The notes below the pieces were generated by a model. That model was not told the origin of the DNA. It worked only from the letters and a program-made list of their open reading frames with translations, and searched no databases. Both the position numbers and the translations under genes were made by a program. This document shows positions 24,032 to 37,000 of a stretch of DNA of 64,000 nt, piece after piece. Location of the stretch: assembly GCA_022316685.1 (NCBI GenBank), contig JAKJHU010000030.1, forward strand, positions 16,324,018 through 16,388,017, given 5' to 3'. Origin of the DNA: Progne subis subis (taxonomy: Eukaryota > Chordata > Aves > Passeriformes > Hirundinidae). Each line of letters opens with the position of its first letter. Position 1 is the stretch's first letter.

Positions 24032-26470
24032 CTGCCACTTTCTGAGAACCTCTTGTTTAGTCTTTTAGCACCTAATGTAAGGTTCTTATGCTTTTTTGTT
24101 CAATTCAAAATCATGGGAGAGAGGTTTCAATGTGATTGTTTTCTATTCAGTTCAAAAATTTTGCAGAGTTCACATCAAAGTCTTTGGCAAAGAGCAGATC
24201 ACACAAATTATATAAAGGTCCTTTCTGACTTTAAAATCTGCATTTGCCAGAAATTGTCTACAGTAAGTTAAATATGACAAAATTGTTCAGGTGAAAGCTA
24301 AAATAGAGTTTCTAGGTCTTCAAGATAGACAAGTCAGAGGGTTATAGAAATTAACACCAAAATGTGGCCCAACTGCATGGCCAGTGAGACAACACCTCAG
24401 GTAATCCGTTGGCCCATTGCTCTTCCTGCCTAGGAGAGAAATTTACTTTAAAAAGTAGTCCTCCCGTTTGAATGTTGTGTAAAATAAGCAAGCAGTAGAG
24501 TGGTGCTTATGGTTAACAGAAATATAAAAAGACAAGAAAGCAGTTCCAGCCTAAAGAATGAAAGGAAATACATAAAAATTTCTGCCCTGTTTCTTTGAGT
24601 TGAACTAAATTTAAAACAACTGGTGACACCATTCACCACCAGGAAGAGTCGGGAGGTGGGCTAATGGAGGAAATTAATGTCCATAAGGCAAAGGCCAGTG
24701 GTTTCCTTTTGCTTAAGCACAGCTGAGAAAATATCATTATAATGTTATCTTTCATACAAGCAAACAGCTCCAAAAGTGGCCAATTCTTTCTTCAGAAACC
24801 AGCTGCCCATGGAAGCTGTCTGTCTGCACATTTTCTATGCAGGCTTTCACCACAGCACTTCAGCACTTCCCAGTGCAAATTAAGGATGCCTGAATCAATA
24901 ATAATGCTGATATTATCACAAACAGTGACAAAATTATGTTTTCAACTAAATAAATTAAACCTGTATTGAAACAGCTACGCTATTTTATTTGTAGGAATTA
25001 GAACGAACCATGGCTCTGTGTTGTGCTTTTGCTAAGTCTCATGAGAGGTATGTTTACCCAACTGAGAAAAAGGCAGGTTTCCTTGAGTTAGTCTCACACT
25101 CAAAGGATAAAGATGCCAAAATAAGCTCTGCCAGAAGCAGCCACAGCTGTCACAGGAGTAAAGGAGCCATACAACAGTTGCTACAATGGCTCTGTTTTGC
25201 CTAAAGATTTTAGGAAGAGGAGAATAATCTTGGAAGAAAATATCTCTCTGGGAAATAAACAGTCAAAACAAAGATAGCCGTGAGAATAAAAATGCCTTTG
25301 ACTGGGATGATTTGCAAATGCTGGTAAAGACAAATCTATTTTCAGGAAAGGGAGGTGACAACAGAAAGGCATGGAAAACCTTTCATGTGAAAAGAGATTG
25401 AAATGAGCACGTGCATGAGAAAGGAAAAGAACAAAGTGCACTCAACTAAATTAAAAGGTATGATATTCAAAACCACCCAGGGAACTACCTCTTTTCACAC
25501 CATGTACAATCAAACCGTGGGATGCAAGTCTGCCGGTCTGTTTTGAGACCTAAAATGCAAAAGCCCCACTTGCTTGGACATTTATATGACTAACAATAAT
25601 AATTGGAATTTCATAAGATTGAGGAGTAGCAAATTTTGGAAAGACTATTGAATGGCCTGGTTTTAGGATGAAGCTAATCTCTTCTTTAAGAACTGAGAAA
25701 TTCATTGTGTCTTCATTTCTGTAACACGGGCCTGAGAGTGCAGATAATTTCACATCAGCCTATTGCAAGGGTTTTCCACAGCTTCCTTGAGAGTAAACCA
25801 TCTTGGTTCCATAACTACCACTGTGCAAATATTTTTTAGTTGACTAGCACTTCTGAAGCCATCACAGAAGTTATTTTCTCCCAGCCATCTTCCAACCCAA
25901 ATTCATTCTGATAGCGAGCAGCTTTTCTAATAAAATTTAAGAATATTTTTTTAATAAGAAATCATTGCAATTCAAGAGAAATAAGAACATTTTGAAGATG
26001 TCACCCAAAAATGTTATTTAAAAAGTCATGTTTTCTTAGTTCATTATTTTCTGCAAGTCAGAAAAGTTGAAGGATGTTGGGGAACAATTTGGCACCTCCA
26101 AAATAATGGATTTTTTTCCTCAACTTCTTGATAGCTGGTGAAAAAGAAAACCTTGCCTGTGATCCCAGATGTGAACAACTGCATACGTACAGAACCTTTG
26201 GACAGCCACATGAGCTCAAAAATATGGAAGAAATGCACAAATGAGGAACAACACAGATCTCCACCCTGTGCCTCTACCAGCAACAACAACAAAATCTGCT
26301 GACCAGAAAATTGGGTAATTCATCATCTCCTATCCACCCTTATCCACTGAAGAACTTTCCTGTGCCATACACAGCCTTTCCAGACTGTCTTGAAGATGAC
26401 ATCTTGATGTGGTGGTGACTTGGATGTCAAAATTTAGTTTACTGGGATCCTGTAATGTCAGAGGGAGTCA

Positions 26471-26504
26471 TTGGTTGGTTGGTTGGTTGGTTGGTTGGTT
26501 GGTT
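26471..26504 (+). repeat. (TTGG)n tetranucleotide microsatellite
   Basis: About eight uninterrupted TTGG units, followed by a T8 run. Confidence 0.95.
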
Positions 26505-29500
26505 GTTTTTTTTAGCCGAGATCATTGTATGGTTCTGGGAAAAGCAGACCATAAAGCAGGGATTTGGATTGTACAAAGTTAGGGCACATCTTTAAAACTA
26601 GCATACTCTGTGCCCAGTGATATTCTCCATGCTTTGTTAAGTCCATTAAAATGTAAGGAAGTGAACAGAAGAGTATATCTACAAATACAGCATGTAGTCC
26701 TACAACCTTCTCTCTCATTGTTTGAATTTTCTCAGTGTAGAAGATGGAGTAGTCTCTCTATGCCTAAAATGTTAAGAAGAACCCAAAATCTTTGAGCCTA
26801 TGCATCAAAACTCTCTTCACAATTTTTCATTTCCTTTAAGGTCCAGTGATCATTTGCAAGAGCATTTTTAACTAGTTCATTTCATATCAAAGACATACAA
26901 CAAAACTAACAGACCTGTTAGTGCTGGTTGATTCCATCAGTTTTTTTGATCTTTATTGACTAAACTAAATATAGATGAATAGAATTCCACTATAGATTTT
27001 TGTGCTTAATGTTTCAGCCTGATTTGGTATTGAGTTTTGGCATCCAGTAGAATACCATCTAACAACATCCACAAAAAATAACGTCTATGAATTTCACTAT
27101 TCAAAATATACAAAAAGTTATTATTTCCTTAAATAAGATGTTAGTATGTATATGAATTTGTTAAGATTATTATCTTATGAATACACAGGCTTACACACAG
27201 ATATGTATAACAATTTTCCCTCTCAAAAAATTAAACATTATAGGTGATAAACAAAGATTAGGTCAAACTGCTTAATCATTACCTATCAGATGAGCAAGGG
27301 CTGGTTCCTACTGCTGCTCCTCTGCTGAAAATGTGTACATTATCAGTTCCCAGGTTATAAATAGGTGGATTTGCTTTTTCACATGCCAGCTCACTTTGCT
27401 ACCTCAACACAACATATGCAGCAGCTGATCATGTTGCCAACAATGGTGAAAAGGACTTTATTTGCTCTGTCTTACTTATACAGGAACACTGTGACTCCTT
27501 CCTACAGCAGCTGAGCCCATCCCTGACCCCACTGAGGCTGCTGGCAGTGCTGCAGCACCAGGAGGGGAGTCAAGCCTGAGCAGAAGGGAACTGAACAGAC
27601 ACATGATGAGCTGGGCTGGCACAGACTGATGCCTATAGGACCCTCCCCTGACTTTTAGTTGTCCATTTTGGTCATGTATCCTTTGAGGTAGGCAGGAATG
27701 ATTTGCATGAGATCAGGGAATGTTTGAGGGACCTGATGAATAATAGTGACAACACAGTAATTTTAGAAAACTTGCAAATTCAGATTTTTTTCCCCCAGAT
27801 TTACTTTCTTTCTTAAAAACAGATTTGTAAGACTAGTCCTAGGTTTAGTCTCTCTATATTATTCAAGAAAACATACCTCTGGTGATTGCTCCTAGGTAAT
27901 CCTTATAATTTTCTGAGCATTAAATGCCTTGGTTCAACGCAGTAATAAAATTCAATTCAACATGTGTCACCAGAATATACCTTTGAAAATAAACAACAGG
28001 GTTGAAGATTTAATGTACTCTTAACAGCAGTGAATACTAGTGCTTTAGAAATTTAATTATTAGTTTGGACATGTTAAAAACACAAGTGGCATCCTTGGAG
28101 TGAGAAGGAAAAAGCAACTATTATCTTTTCAGAATCACACCTAAAAATTTTGGCTCCCAAGTGTCAAAGTTGTTTTTGGAAGTGGCTCATCTCATGGCAG
28201 AAATCTCAGCTTTGGAAAAGGCTGGAGCTCTTCAAGGTGTGAAAGTCCCATCTGCTCATAACCCCATGTAGTGAGAGCTGTTACCCCACAGCAGAGCCAG
28301 TAGAGGCCAAGGGGTGAATGTCACCCTCAGCCAGCAGATTCCCTGAATCACCTGGCAGCAGGGAGACAACCAAGTGCTCATCAGAGTAAGGAATGCTTAT
28401 GAACTCCAACCACATCAAATAAGGGCCTGCTGGGATGTTTTACTGTGCCCCACATCAGTCACCTGGTTCTGAAAGATGTCCTAATGGCTCCTAGAAAATG
28501 GATTATGGTGCTTCTCGATAGCATCACTTCCTCCATTTCAGCTCTGGCCTGGAGGCATGAGTTACATACAATTAATTATGTGTGCGATGTTTTTGTTGTA
28601 TTATAAAAAGCAGTTGTGCAACCAAACTTCTTTGTTGTTTGGAAGAAGCATTTGGCTGCTGTCACGAGGTTACAACCAGGCTGTGCATGGTGAGGGCAGT
28701 AAAATGTGGTATTAATATGGTGGAAAGGCATGATGCAGAAAGGAATCTCTTTTGCAGCCTTCTACAGGTGCTAATATCATCTGACTTTAAATGTGACACT
28801 CATGCTTTAACCCCTTCTACTTGTGTATTTGCATTAGTTTCTCTAATTACATGTCCTTAAGGCCACAATTGTGCTTGGTGAAATCAGTTAAAGCATTGGT
28901 GTGCCATTGGTTCTAGATCTATCTGTCTTTTATCAATCAAATATCAGATGTACTGAGCCAATTTGAGGCCAGTTCCCAGAGCCCTGCCTGTCCTCCTCAC
29001 AGATCAGGAGCTGGGTATGTACTGCCAGATGCACCCAATATCACACTCAGTACCAAAATCGAATGTAGCGTTAAGAACAACGCACAAAAGGAGGTGCTTT
29101 ATCAGGAGATAAATGATCATGATTCCCTGATTATTGGCAGTTATTTGTACAAGGCTTAAGCTGAAAGAGAGCAGAGCAATTTTTGTAGGTACAAGAGAGG
29201 AAGAGAAAAACCATCAAACTAAAGCAGCATTAGAGATGGTGTTTGCCAGGCCTGTGAAGACCCTTTGAGGAGTCTGGATGTCTCACACCAAAGGGATCTG
29301 TGTCTGCTTCATGGCACTCGAAGCCCTGTTTATCCTGAGGCCCAAGCTGACCTGGAGTTACTTCTGGTGGCAGCTAAAAAGTAAAACAACCTATCTTGTG
29401 TAGCTGGTGGACGGTCATACTTCCTTCCGGTGGATCAGGCACATGGGCTGGGAAAGGCTGTGATGAGCAGCTGGATGGCTGCCCTAGTCTCATCTGAACA

Positions 29501-30845
29501 GCTTTTTTTCCTAGGGACATCTGATGATGCTGCTTGTTAATATCTCTGTACCCCAGTACATCTGTGATGACTGTCAGGCACAGCAGTCATGAATGGTCAT
29601 TCCTTACCCATCACCCTTGAAATGCATATTTTTCTTTAAAAACTGATTTAAGTTATTTAGGAAGCACTTTGGCATATTTACTTTATATAGTTTCTTTGGG
29701 GATAGGTTTAAGTAGTTTAAATCATATGCTAATTTGAATCTATTTTCTGTAAGAATTTGTGTTATATTTTTCCTTGTTTTCTTCATCAATTAGACTTGAG
29801 GTGAGGAAAAAGTGCAGGCTTATTAAATTTCTCAGTAAACTCAGCTATGTCTGAACTGTGTGATCAACAAATTCAGCATTCAGATCCTCTGTTATTTAAA
29901 GGGTATTTTAACTGTCAATGAAGGAAGAAAGGGAAAAAGAAATAGTATCTTAATTTTTAAAAAGCTGTCTTTTCCTCACTCCACATAATTTATCACCTAG
30001 GTATATTGTGCTTAATAATGAGACTATTTTCTTTAGAAAGCAGAAGCAGCATTGTTATATTTTTGTCAAAAAATAGGGACTTTTTTATTACTATTACATA
30101 AGCTTCAGCTGCCCATTTGAAACATCACTGCAGAGAACAGATATCTGCTATAATTTGTCGTAACACCAGGTAACTCCTAGCAGAGTATAGGATTTATATG
30201 TGAGGCCTGACAGCCTGTTAGACTAAGAAGAAGCCAAACTAAATTCAGCAGAATTTGTGCAAATTGTTGACTTGTGGGACTGTATGAGTCCCAGGGATCA
30301 TTTCCTCCTCTACTTTGCCCTTTTTAGTTATTGCTTTTTTGTTGTTGTTGTTGCAGTGACTTTCCCTCTTTCTTACTATAAGCTCTTTAAACCTGGGATC
30401 AAGATTTCCTAGCAGTTAACACAGTGCCTCACCCGTGAGTCTATTCAGTGCTACCAAAATCATGGAGCTGTAATACTTTTACCCTCTGCCATGCCAGAAG
30501 TGTGTGTTATTAAAAGATTTCAAAATGCTTTAAAAAGGAACAAATGATGTTACTGAGGGGAGGAGTGGGCCACAGAAACCTGCCAAGACTGCCCAGTGAT
30601 AGAGCTGGGCTTAGAACCAGCTGCTGCTCTAGTGTGCAACAGCTCTGTTTTCCTCCTATAAGAAGATAAGGGCAGTGATTCATCCTGCAGACAGAGTGCA
30701 AGAATCACTCCTCAGCAAGTCCACAAGCACAAAAGTGATTTGTTTCAGCTACCTCCCATGACTGCCTTTGCTAGAACAAAGGCATGTTCTCCACTTCTTC
30801 AAGTACCTCTGACACATCACAGCCATCAAAACACAGTGAATAACA

Positions 30846-30892
30846 ATAAAAAAAAAAAAAAAAAAAAAGAAAGAAAAAAAGAAAAAAAAAAA
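30846..30892 (+). repeat. A-rich tract
   Basis: A 22-base A run is followed by A blocks broken by single G bases. It starts directly after AACAAT, so an AATAAA word sits at its left edge. CR1 does not end in poly(A), so this is not a CR1 tail. Confidence 0.9.
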
Positions 30893-32199
30893 GTCTTCAT
30901 TTAAATATATTGCACTCACTGAACTGTGCTCACTTATTTGTGCACTGACCAATCTCTTTTTCCTGCAGTAGCCAACAGGGTCAGAGGGATCAGATAGGAG
31001 AGAAGGGCAGGGCAGCACTCCAGCAGATGCTTTGAATGCAGTGAAAGTGAAAACTTCACAAAATTGGGCTAATTTACTCCAACATTCTTTTACTAGACTA
31101 CAAAATAATCTGTTCCAAAGACTGTCCTTTTTAAAATGTGTATAATGTGGGAAGTTTTTCTTTGTCCCATTCTGATGCTTTCAATCAGATTCATAATGCC
31201 TCATTTGAGGACCAACATGCTACACTTTCAAGCTACACTGAAAGTATTTTAATGGACCTAAAAGGAAACTTTTGTGAAATTCCACTGAGAAAATTTCAAT
31301 ATACTCCATTTTACTCCTATTTGGTATGAAAAAATTCCTGTAGCTCACTCCTGAAAAAACTCCCCTCTCTCAGCCATAGTGCCAGGCACAGGGTACATCA
31401 CTACAGTTATGCATGAGTCACGTCATTCAGGACATGAATTCACATTTTGGACTTCTGCATCCCTTTCAACCATCGGCACAATTACAGCCATATACCCACA
31501 CAATGTCAGGCAATTGTTCAGAAGGGGGAAAAAATACTGGTGCTTAACAGAAGAAATAAAATTGATGGACTATCAGAAGCCAGCTATACTTGCTTTGGAT
31601 TAATATCTCTGCTTTCTCTCTAATTGCCATTAGCAATGGCACTTGGTCCCAACCCCAGTTCTTCAGCACTTTGTAAGGTGGCACTGCCAGCAAGATGCCA
31701 GATTTTTCTCTTCTATAATGCTGGAAAACTGGGATGCAGGCAGTCCTCTGGGCTCTCCGATTGAGCAGAAAAAAAGCTTGCATCTTTGACTGGATTATGA
31801 CAACCTAGACAGTGACTTTTTTTTTCTTGTATGTTATTTTTTGATCCTGGCAAATTAGTTACATGCAAAAGGGAATAACATTATCAGGCAATCATTTGAT
31901 TTTGGCTACTATAAGGTGTGAAAGTCACACAGTAAGTTAAAATCTGAACATTGAAAATGATCATTAGAAATATTTTTAACATATTTTAAGCTATTGCAAA
32001 TCACTCATTCTCTCAGAATTGAGCAAAGCTTTAGTAACTCTTTGAAAGCGCAAAGGACTTCAAAACCCCCCATCTTTTCCTTGAGTAACTTAAATGAAAT
32101 CTGAGCTGGAAAATAAGGATGTTGCAAAAAGACACCTCTTCGTATAAGCAGAAAAGGCTTGAATGGGTTAAGCCATATCTGGCTGAGTCCCAACAGACA

Positions 32200-32880
32200 T
32201 AAAAATCACCTGTGCCTGCTCTGAAATAAATCAGTGTCCTTTTCTGCTGCTGCCGTTGTCTGGAAATAATGCAAATGCAATGGGCCTGCAGTGACATTGT
32301 GCCGCACTCGAAGGAGACACATAATAAATTGTCCCCTAATACTGTTAAAGAGACATTTTCGTCTTACTCAGTAGCTTTTGAGGTTGAACTGTGCTACTTA
32401 CTCATTGAGGACTGCGATATGGTGTCATGTCATTCTGCTTTATTATTTGCTTAGCCTCTTATTGCTTATATGCACATTTGCTTCTTGAGTTTAAAAATGC
32501 ATTTTGCTGCTTATACTCAATGATAACATGTTTGCTGGCTTGGAGGGAAAAAAGCAGGGAGTTTTCTTTCCACTTTGTTTCTGTTGTTTTAATCATTTCT
32601 TTCCAATAGCAGCTGGAACAGATCATAGATCCATATGATTTGGTTCTACTGCATTCATCATTTGGAAAAATGCACAGCTGTGTTAAAGGAAGACAGAAAG
32701 AATTTGTCTGCCCAGCGGGAAGCTATTGCTGTTCCGTAATTGTTTGCTAAAAGGAAGCTGGAATAAAAATGGAGGTAAATGGATATCAGTGTCAATCCCA
32801 TCCATCAAAATGAGTTTAACTGACTGGGGAGTCACAGTTAAGCAGCTGGATGTGAAAGCTGGCAAACCCAAGATGAAAGG
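32200..32880. promoter_or_regulatory. Candidate conserved noncoding element(s), speculative
   Basis: The stretch is free of repeats and of long open frames and carries several homeodomain- or POU-like words. These include the octamer ATGCAAAT at 32269-32276, TAATAAATT words and E-box CAGCTG words (for example near 32612 and 32677). The texture resembles ultraconserved-type enhancers that lie in gene deserts around developmental genes. That is an impression from composition and motifs only; no alignment was available. Confidence 0.2.
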
Positions 32881-33221
32881 AAATAATTAGCTACTTTAAA
32901 TATTTTGCATCTTTAAAATTATATCTGATTGTATCATTTTCTACATCCACAAAGAATTGTAGAACTATCAGCAAGACTTTTCCTAATATCCAGGGTGTAA
33001 TGTCAAAGCAGAAAAACTATACGAGAACAGTGATAAGCAAAAGTTTAAACTACAGCATATAGTTGTATTTGTTTTTGTTTTGGTTGGTTTTGTCACTATG
33101 CCACAAGTACTCAGTTCTGTCCTAAAACTTCCCTATTTTGAACCAAGTTGGGTATGTGAATATTTGTGTATTTTTTACAGAGAAACAGCTTGGGGACTGA
33201 TCTTGCTAGAAAATTACATAC

Positions 33222-33541
33222 GGGAAGGGAAGGGAAGGGAAGGGAAGGGAAGGGAAGGGAAGGGAAGGGAAGGGAAGGGAAGGGAAGGGAAGGGAAGGGA
33301 AGGGAAGGGAAGGGAAGGGAAGGGAAGGGAAGGGAAGGGAAGGGAAGGGAAGGGAAGGGAAGGGAAGGGAAGGGAAGGGAAGGGAAGGGAAGGGAAGGGA
33401 AGGGAAGGGAAGGGAAGGGAAGGGAAGGGAAGGGAAGGGAAGGGAAGGGAAGGGAAGGGAAGGGAAGGGAAGGGAAGGGAAGGGAAGGGAAGGGAAGGGA
33501 AGGGAAGGGAAGGGAAGGGAAGGGAAGGGAAGGGAAGGGAA
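33222..33541 (+). repeat. Perfect pentanucleotide satellite (GGGAA)64
   Basis: Exactly 64 copies of GGGAA (320 bases) run without one interruption, bounded by ATAC on the left and GCTCAAATT on the right. Because the unit is five bases, every frame is open through it, which creates four long spurious frames (repeated EGKGR on the plus strand and FPSLP on the minus strand). The plus strand is pure purine with GGG every five bases, so it has the sequence requirements for both G-quadruplex and triplex folding. The lack of point variants implies recent expansion or active homogenisation. The true length may differ in the animal, because such arrays are hard to assemble. Confidence 0.99.
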
Positions 33542-34196
33542 GCTCAAATTGTTTTCCTCTGAGCTGGCCGACCAATAATTTTCATGCTTTTGCCAGAAGA
33601 GGATAGCATGGGGCTGAGAAAAAGTGCATGTGAAGAGCAGATCTGTTAATATTGGAACCATTGCCCACTCAGCTTTCAGGATCCAGGCTATTTAAATGAA
33701 TAAAGAGCCGGTCTGTCTTGGCACCTTTCTGGCTCATTTTCATGTGTGATCACAACAGAGAAAACAGAGACAATGAAAACCACTGAACCAGAGTAGCAAA
33801 AAAGGGATTTGGCCTCAGGCACTAGTGCTGTAAAATTTGTAAGCAATATGGTTAAAGCCATTAAGTCATCTTCTGCACATCAGGGTTTCACAGGGTAAGG
33901 AGCAATAGCTGAGTAAGGGCTAAAGCATCCATGTTCTTTGGAGTGAGCTGTGTTTTGGGCTGACATTCTTAGATCACAATGTTAAAGGAAACATATGTTT
34001 ATTATGTAGCCTGACCATGGTAGTCCACAGACCACAGGACTTGTTTGGCTGATTCCTGCTTCAAGCTCTTGATTTAGGATTGCATGGTAGTTTTTCAGTC
34101 TGTGGTCCATGGACCTTGGAGAACTGTGTCCCTAGAAAGTATCTAACTTGCCATTAGAAAAGGCTTTTAAATACACTATACAAAGGTGTCTCGTGT
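33542..34196. other. Noncoding sequence between GGGAA array and CR1
   Basis: Unique-looking sequence with no supported gene. It has a small AT-rich core (TATTTAAATGAATAAAGAG near 33689-33707) but no recognised element. Confidence 0.55.
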
Positions 34197-34344
34197 CCCA
34201 TCCCTGTAAATGTGCAGGGCCTGGTTAGATGGGACCTTGAGAATGTGGTTTAGTGGAAGGTGTCACTGTCCATGGCAGCAGGGTTGAAACTAGACAATCT
34301 TTAAGATCCCTTCCAGCCCAAAGTGTTTTATGATTCTATTATTC
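34197..34344 (+). mobile_element. CR1 LINE, 5'-truncated 3' end
   Basis: The CR1 3' end is followed in order: CCCATCCCTGTAAATGTGCA, GGGCCTGGTTAGATGGGACC, GTTTAGTGGAAGGTGTCACT, GTCCATGGCAGCAGGGTTGA, CTAGACAATCTTTAAGATCC, CTTCCAGCCCAAAGTG, then the tail TTTATGATTCTATTATT. About 150 bases remain and the copy is moderately diverged. Confidence 0.92.
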
Positions 34345-36921
34345 CCCTTGGGAAATCCACAGGGATTCACATATCAAGGACAGCCTGAGACCACATACTA
34401 CAGCACAAATCTTTTTAACGTCTCCCAATATTGACCTGAAATTTTGCACTTCTACGTCAAGGAGTCACTTAATGATATCTTGGTTTCAATTGCCAGACCT
34501 GTAGTCCAATTATACCTTGCTTCAACTGCCAGATATTCAATCTGCTGTATCTTTTTCTGTCAAACTGAAGAACCCTCTGTAATCATGTTCCTGCTTTCCA
34601 AAGAGGTACTCATAGACCAGCAAAATCACCCTTAAAGCCCTCAATAACTTAATCAGACTACACTCCTTAAAGCTTTCTCAATAACTCATGTTTTGTGGTT
34701 CCACAAAGTTTCTCAGTTCTCTTAACACTTACTAATTTATCAGTCACTCCTGAAATACAGCAGTGGACGCTGCATTGCTGTGGATGATGAGAGGACCATT
34801 CAAGTACAGAAGCAAATGACTCTCTCCACTTCACACCGAAACACTGAAATTCACATTTACATTTCCAAATTAACATTTCTGTTAAAGTGACTGTAGTTCA
34901 TGTCCATGGATGATCTTATATGACCTTTAAGTCTTTCCAAGACCTCCACTTTCCCAGGACAGTCCTCATGCTGAAGAAACTACCTGCATTCATTACTCTT
35001 CATTGTGGGACACTGTAAATATTTGTCCAGACCTCCTGGAAATCATGCTTTTTGCTTGCATTCTTTTACAAAGCTGCTCTCATTAGGAACTCATCCTGAC
35101 TTTAAGGTATAGTCAGAGAAACTGTACCAAAGTTAAAGCTGCACATGTGCTCTCCAGATACCTCCAGCACCATTCACTTCATGCTCTCTTCAGCACTGCA
35201 AACACTTAACACATCTCCAGTCTTTCTGGAAACAATTAATGTGTTGTATTTATAAAAAATAGACCAGAAGTCTATTTCTTTGTTTTATGCACATCTGCTG
35301 TACATAAGCCTGATGTAATTTTACAAAATCTCCTAATATTTGTTAAATGTGTGTTCACCTTCTGAATTCCAATCAACCTTGATTTCACCAATAAAATCTG
35401 GTAAATAAGAAAAGAAATAATGATATACATGGGTACCTAGGAATTCTTTTTTTTTTCCTCATATCTGTCAAGAATATTGACATTTACAGAATGACCAGAC
35501 TTTGCAAATTCTTTGACCTTTATGCTCCTGAGACATGAAAGACAAAGGGAAGCCCTTACTCTGCTCCTTGTGTTTTTTTCCTGTATAAAGGAAGCAATAA
35601 TAGCAAGGTGGTTTATGTTTCCCAAGGTCCACAAAGATGCAGCCTATGGCCCAGGGCATAATCTTTTGATAACATTTCATTTTCATTTTGAGACTACTGG
35701 GACATGACACACGCCACACACTTCACAGGCTTGCAAAAAACATCATTCTTATGTACTGAAATTCCGCAATGCATAATCCTTTCTTGCTTGTTCTCAGAAT
35801 AAACTGGTTATTTCTGTACCTTTCCCAAGCCACAGCCTTCTACAGGACATTTTGTCTTTACACATCTTTTCACAGGACTAGAGGATTAGTGCTGTCTCAT
35901 ATAGAAAATAATTACCCCCAGAAGAGTATTTTCCTGGTCAGCCTGAAATTTAGTCTCAAGATATTTTGACCAAAAGCCATTGAAAATATTTTTGTGCAGT
36001 GCTCTGCTGATTGGGATATATATATATATATATATATATATTAGTCTCTGGAAATTTCAAAAATATGGGGGTTTTGTTGTTGGTTTAGTTTTGGTTTGGG
36101 TTTTTTTGTCTCTCTGTTCTGTGCAAAATTACCAGTGAGATTAAAGTTCCCTTGGTAAATTCAATTTTAAGTCCCACAAATACTCTGAACATTCTTTGCC
36201 ATCAAGACATTTTCAGAAGATGATGAATTGAAAAGAGCGGATTAAACTAGGAGATGAATCTTTGGTAATTTCAGCAGCTCTCAACAAAAGCCCTGGAATC
36301 AAAAAAGCTTATTTAACTCTAAAACTAATTCTTATTAGCATGAACACGGAGAGATTTATATCCAAAATTACCATGAAAACATAGGAACCTCAACTTGAGG
36401 TATATGAAATGAACATGTATTGTTTTTCCTCTAGAAGACTTTGTCATCAAGAGCCCTCCTAGGGAGCACAGCATTTGATCCTCCACCCCAATATATTCAG
36501 GCAGATGCTGCTGCTAATGGGGTGTCCTGTGGCTTCCTTTGGGCAGAAGTGTCTCCATCCCCCTGACAGTCTTCCACAACTGAGACTTCCTCGAGATTGA
36601 AGCCTGACCTGTGAATTAAATTGCACTTCACAGAGATAATCCATCTATGATTTCTAGAGAGTAAACACACTACTAGCCACTTCAATGATTAAGGAATGAA
36701 GTGTTGAGTGATCCAACAGATGACATGTATGACAACCATATACTTCTGTAGCCTTGGACCTGTAAAGAATGGGAAATCTCTCACCTTTGTGCCACATAAA
36801 GCCCACAATATCACAGAATTTGCAGACACCTTCTTTCTGCATCATTACGGGGTAACATGATGGCACAGACAAAAGTCAGCAAAGCACATTTCCAAAGGCT
36901 GGTTTAGCTTTCTACTGAAAT
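34345..36921. other. Noncoding sequence
   Basis: No gene supported; frames are under 85 codons. An AT run (36016-36041) and a short G/T-rich patch (36068-36108) are the only simple repeats of note. Parts around 34900-35300 have the texture of very old repeat DNA, but I cannot assign them. Confidence 0.55.
36016..36041 (+). repeat. (AT)13 microsatellite
   Basis: Thirteen uninterrupted AT units. Confidence 0.95.
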
Positions 36922-37000
36922 AATCATGAAATCAGAGAATAATTTGGGTTGAAAAGGACCTTGAAGACCACATGGTTCCAGTCTCCAAATCTCTGCTAAT
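36922..37000 (-). mobile_element. CR1 LINE 3' end remnant, minus strand
   Basis: Reading the plus strand gives the reverse complement of a CR1 end: ATCATGAAATCAGAGAATAA, then TTTGGGTTGAAAAGGACC, TTGAAGACCACATGGTTCCA and GTCTCC. After about 37000 the match fades. It is a short, diverged copy. Confidence 0.8.

Larger units (their letters stand above)
23216..33221. other. Long noncoding stretch without recognisable gene
   Basis: No gene or clear CR1 copy in about 10 kb. Open frames do not exceed 118 codons and are unrecognised. It contains a two-copy tandem duplication at 23978, a TTGG array at 26471 and an A-rich tract at 30848. The region 32200-32880 has the look of noncoding conserved DNA (listed at low confidence). 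A word resembling the end of CR1 occurs near 25888-25912 but is too short to call. Confidence 0.55.

Noticed and set aside
25888..25912. CTTCCAACCCAAATTCATTC resembling the CR1 end
   Set aside because: Only about 25 bases match and the flanks do not follow CR1.
30749..30892. AATAAA followed by an A run, as in a processed pseudogene end
   Set aside because: The upstream sequence gives no recognisable transcript, and the A-rich tract with G interruptions fits a simple repeat.
33222..33541. CRISPR-like or telomere-like array
   Set aside because: The unit is five bases with no spacers, and it is not TTAGGG; the flanks are ordinary sequence.
33080..33661. Four long open frames (146-160 codons) on both strands encoding EGKGR or FPSLP repeats
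   Set aside because: They are the direct result of the GGGAA array, which contains no stop codon in any frame.
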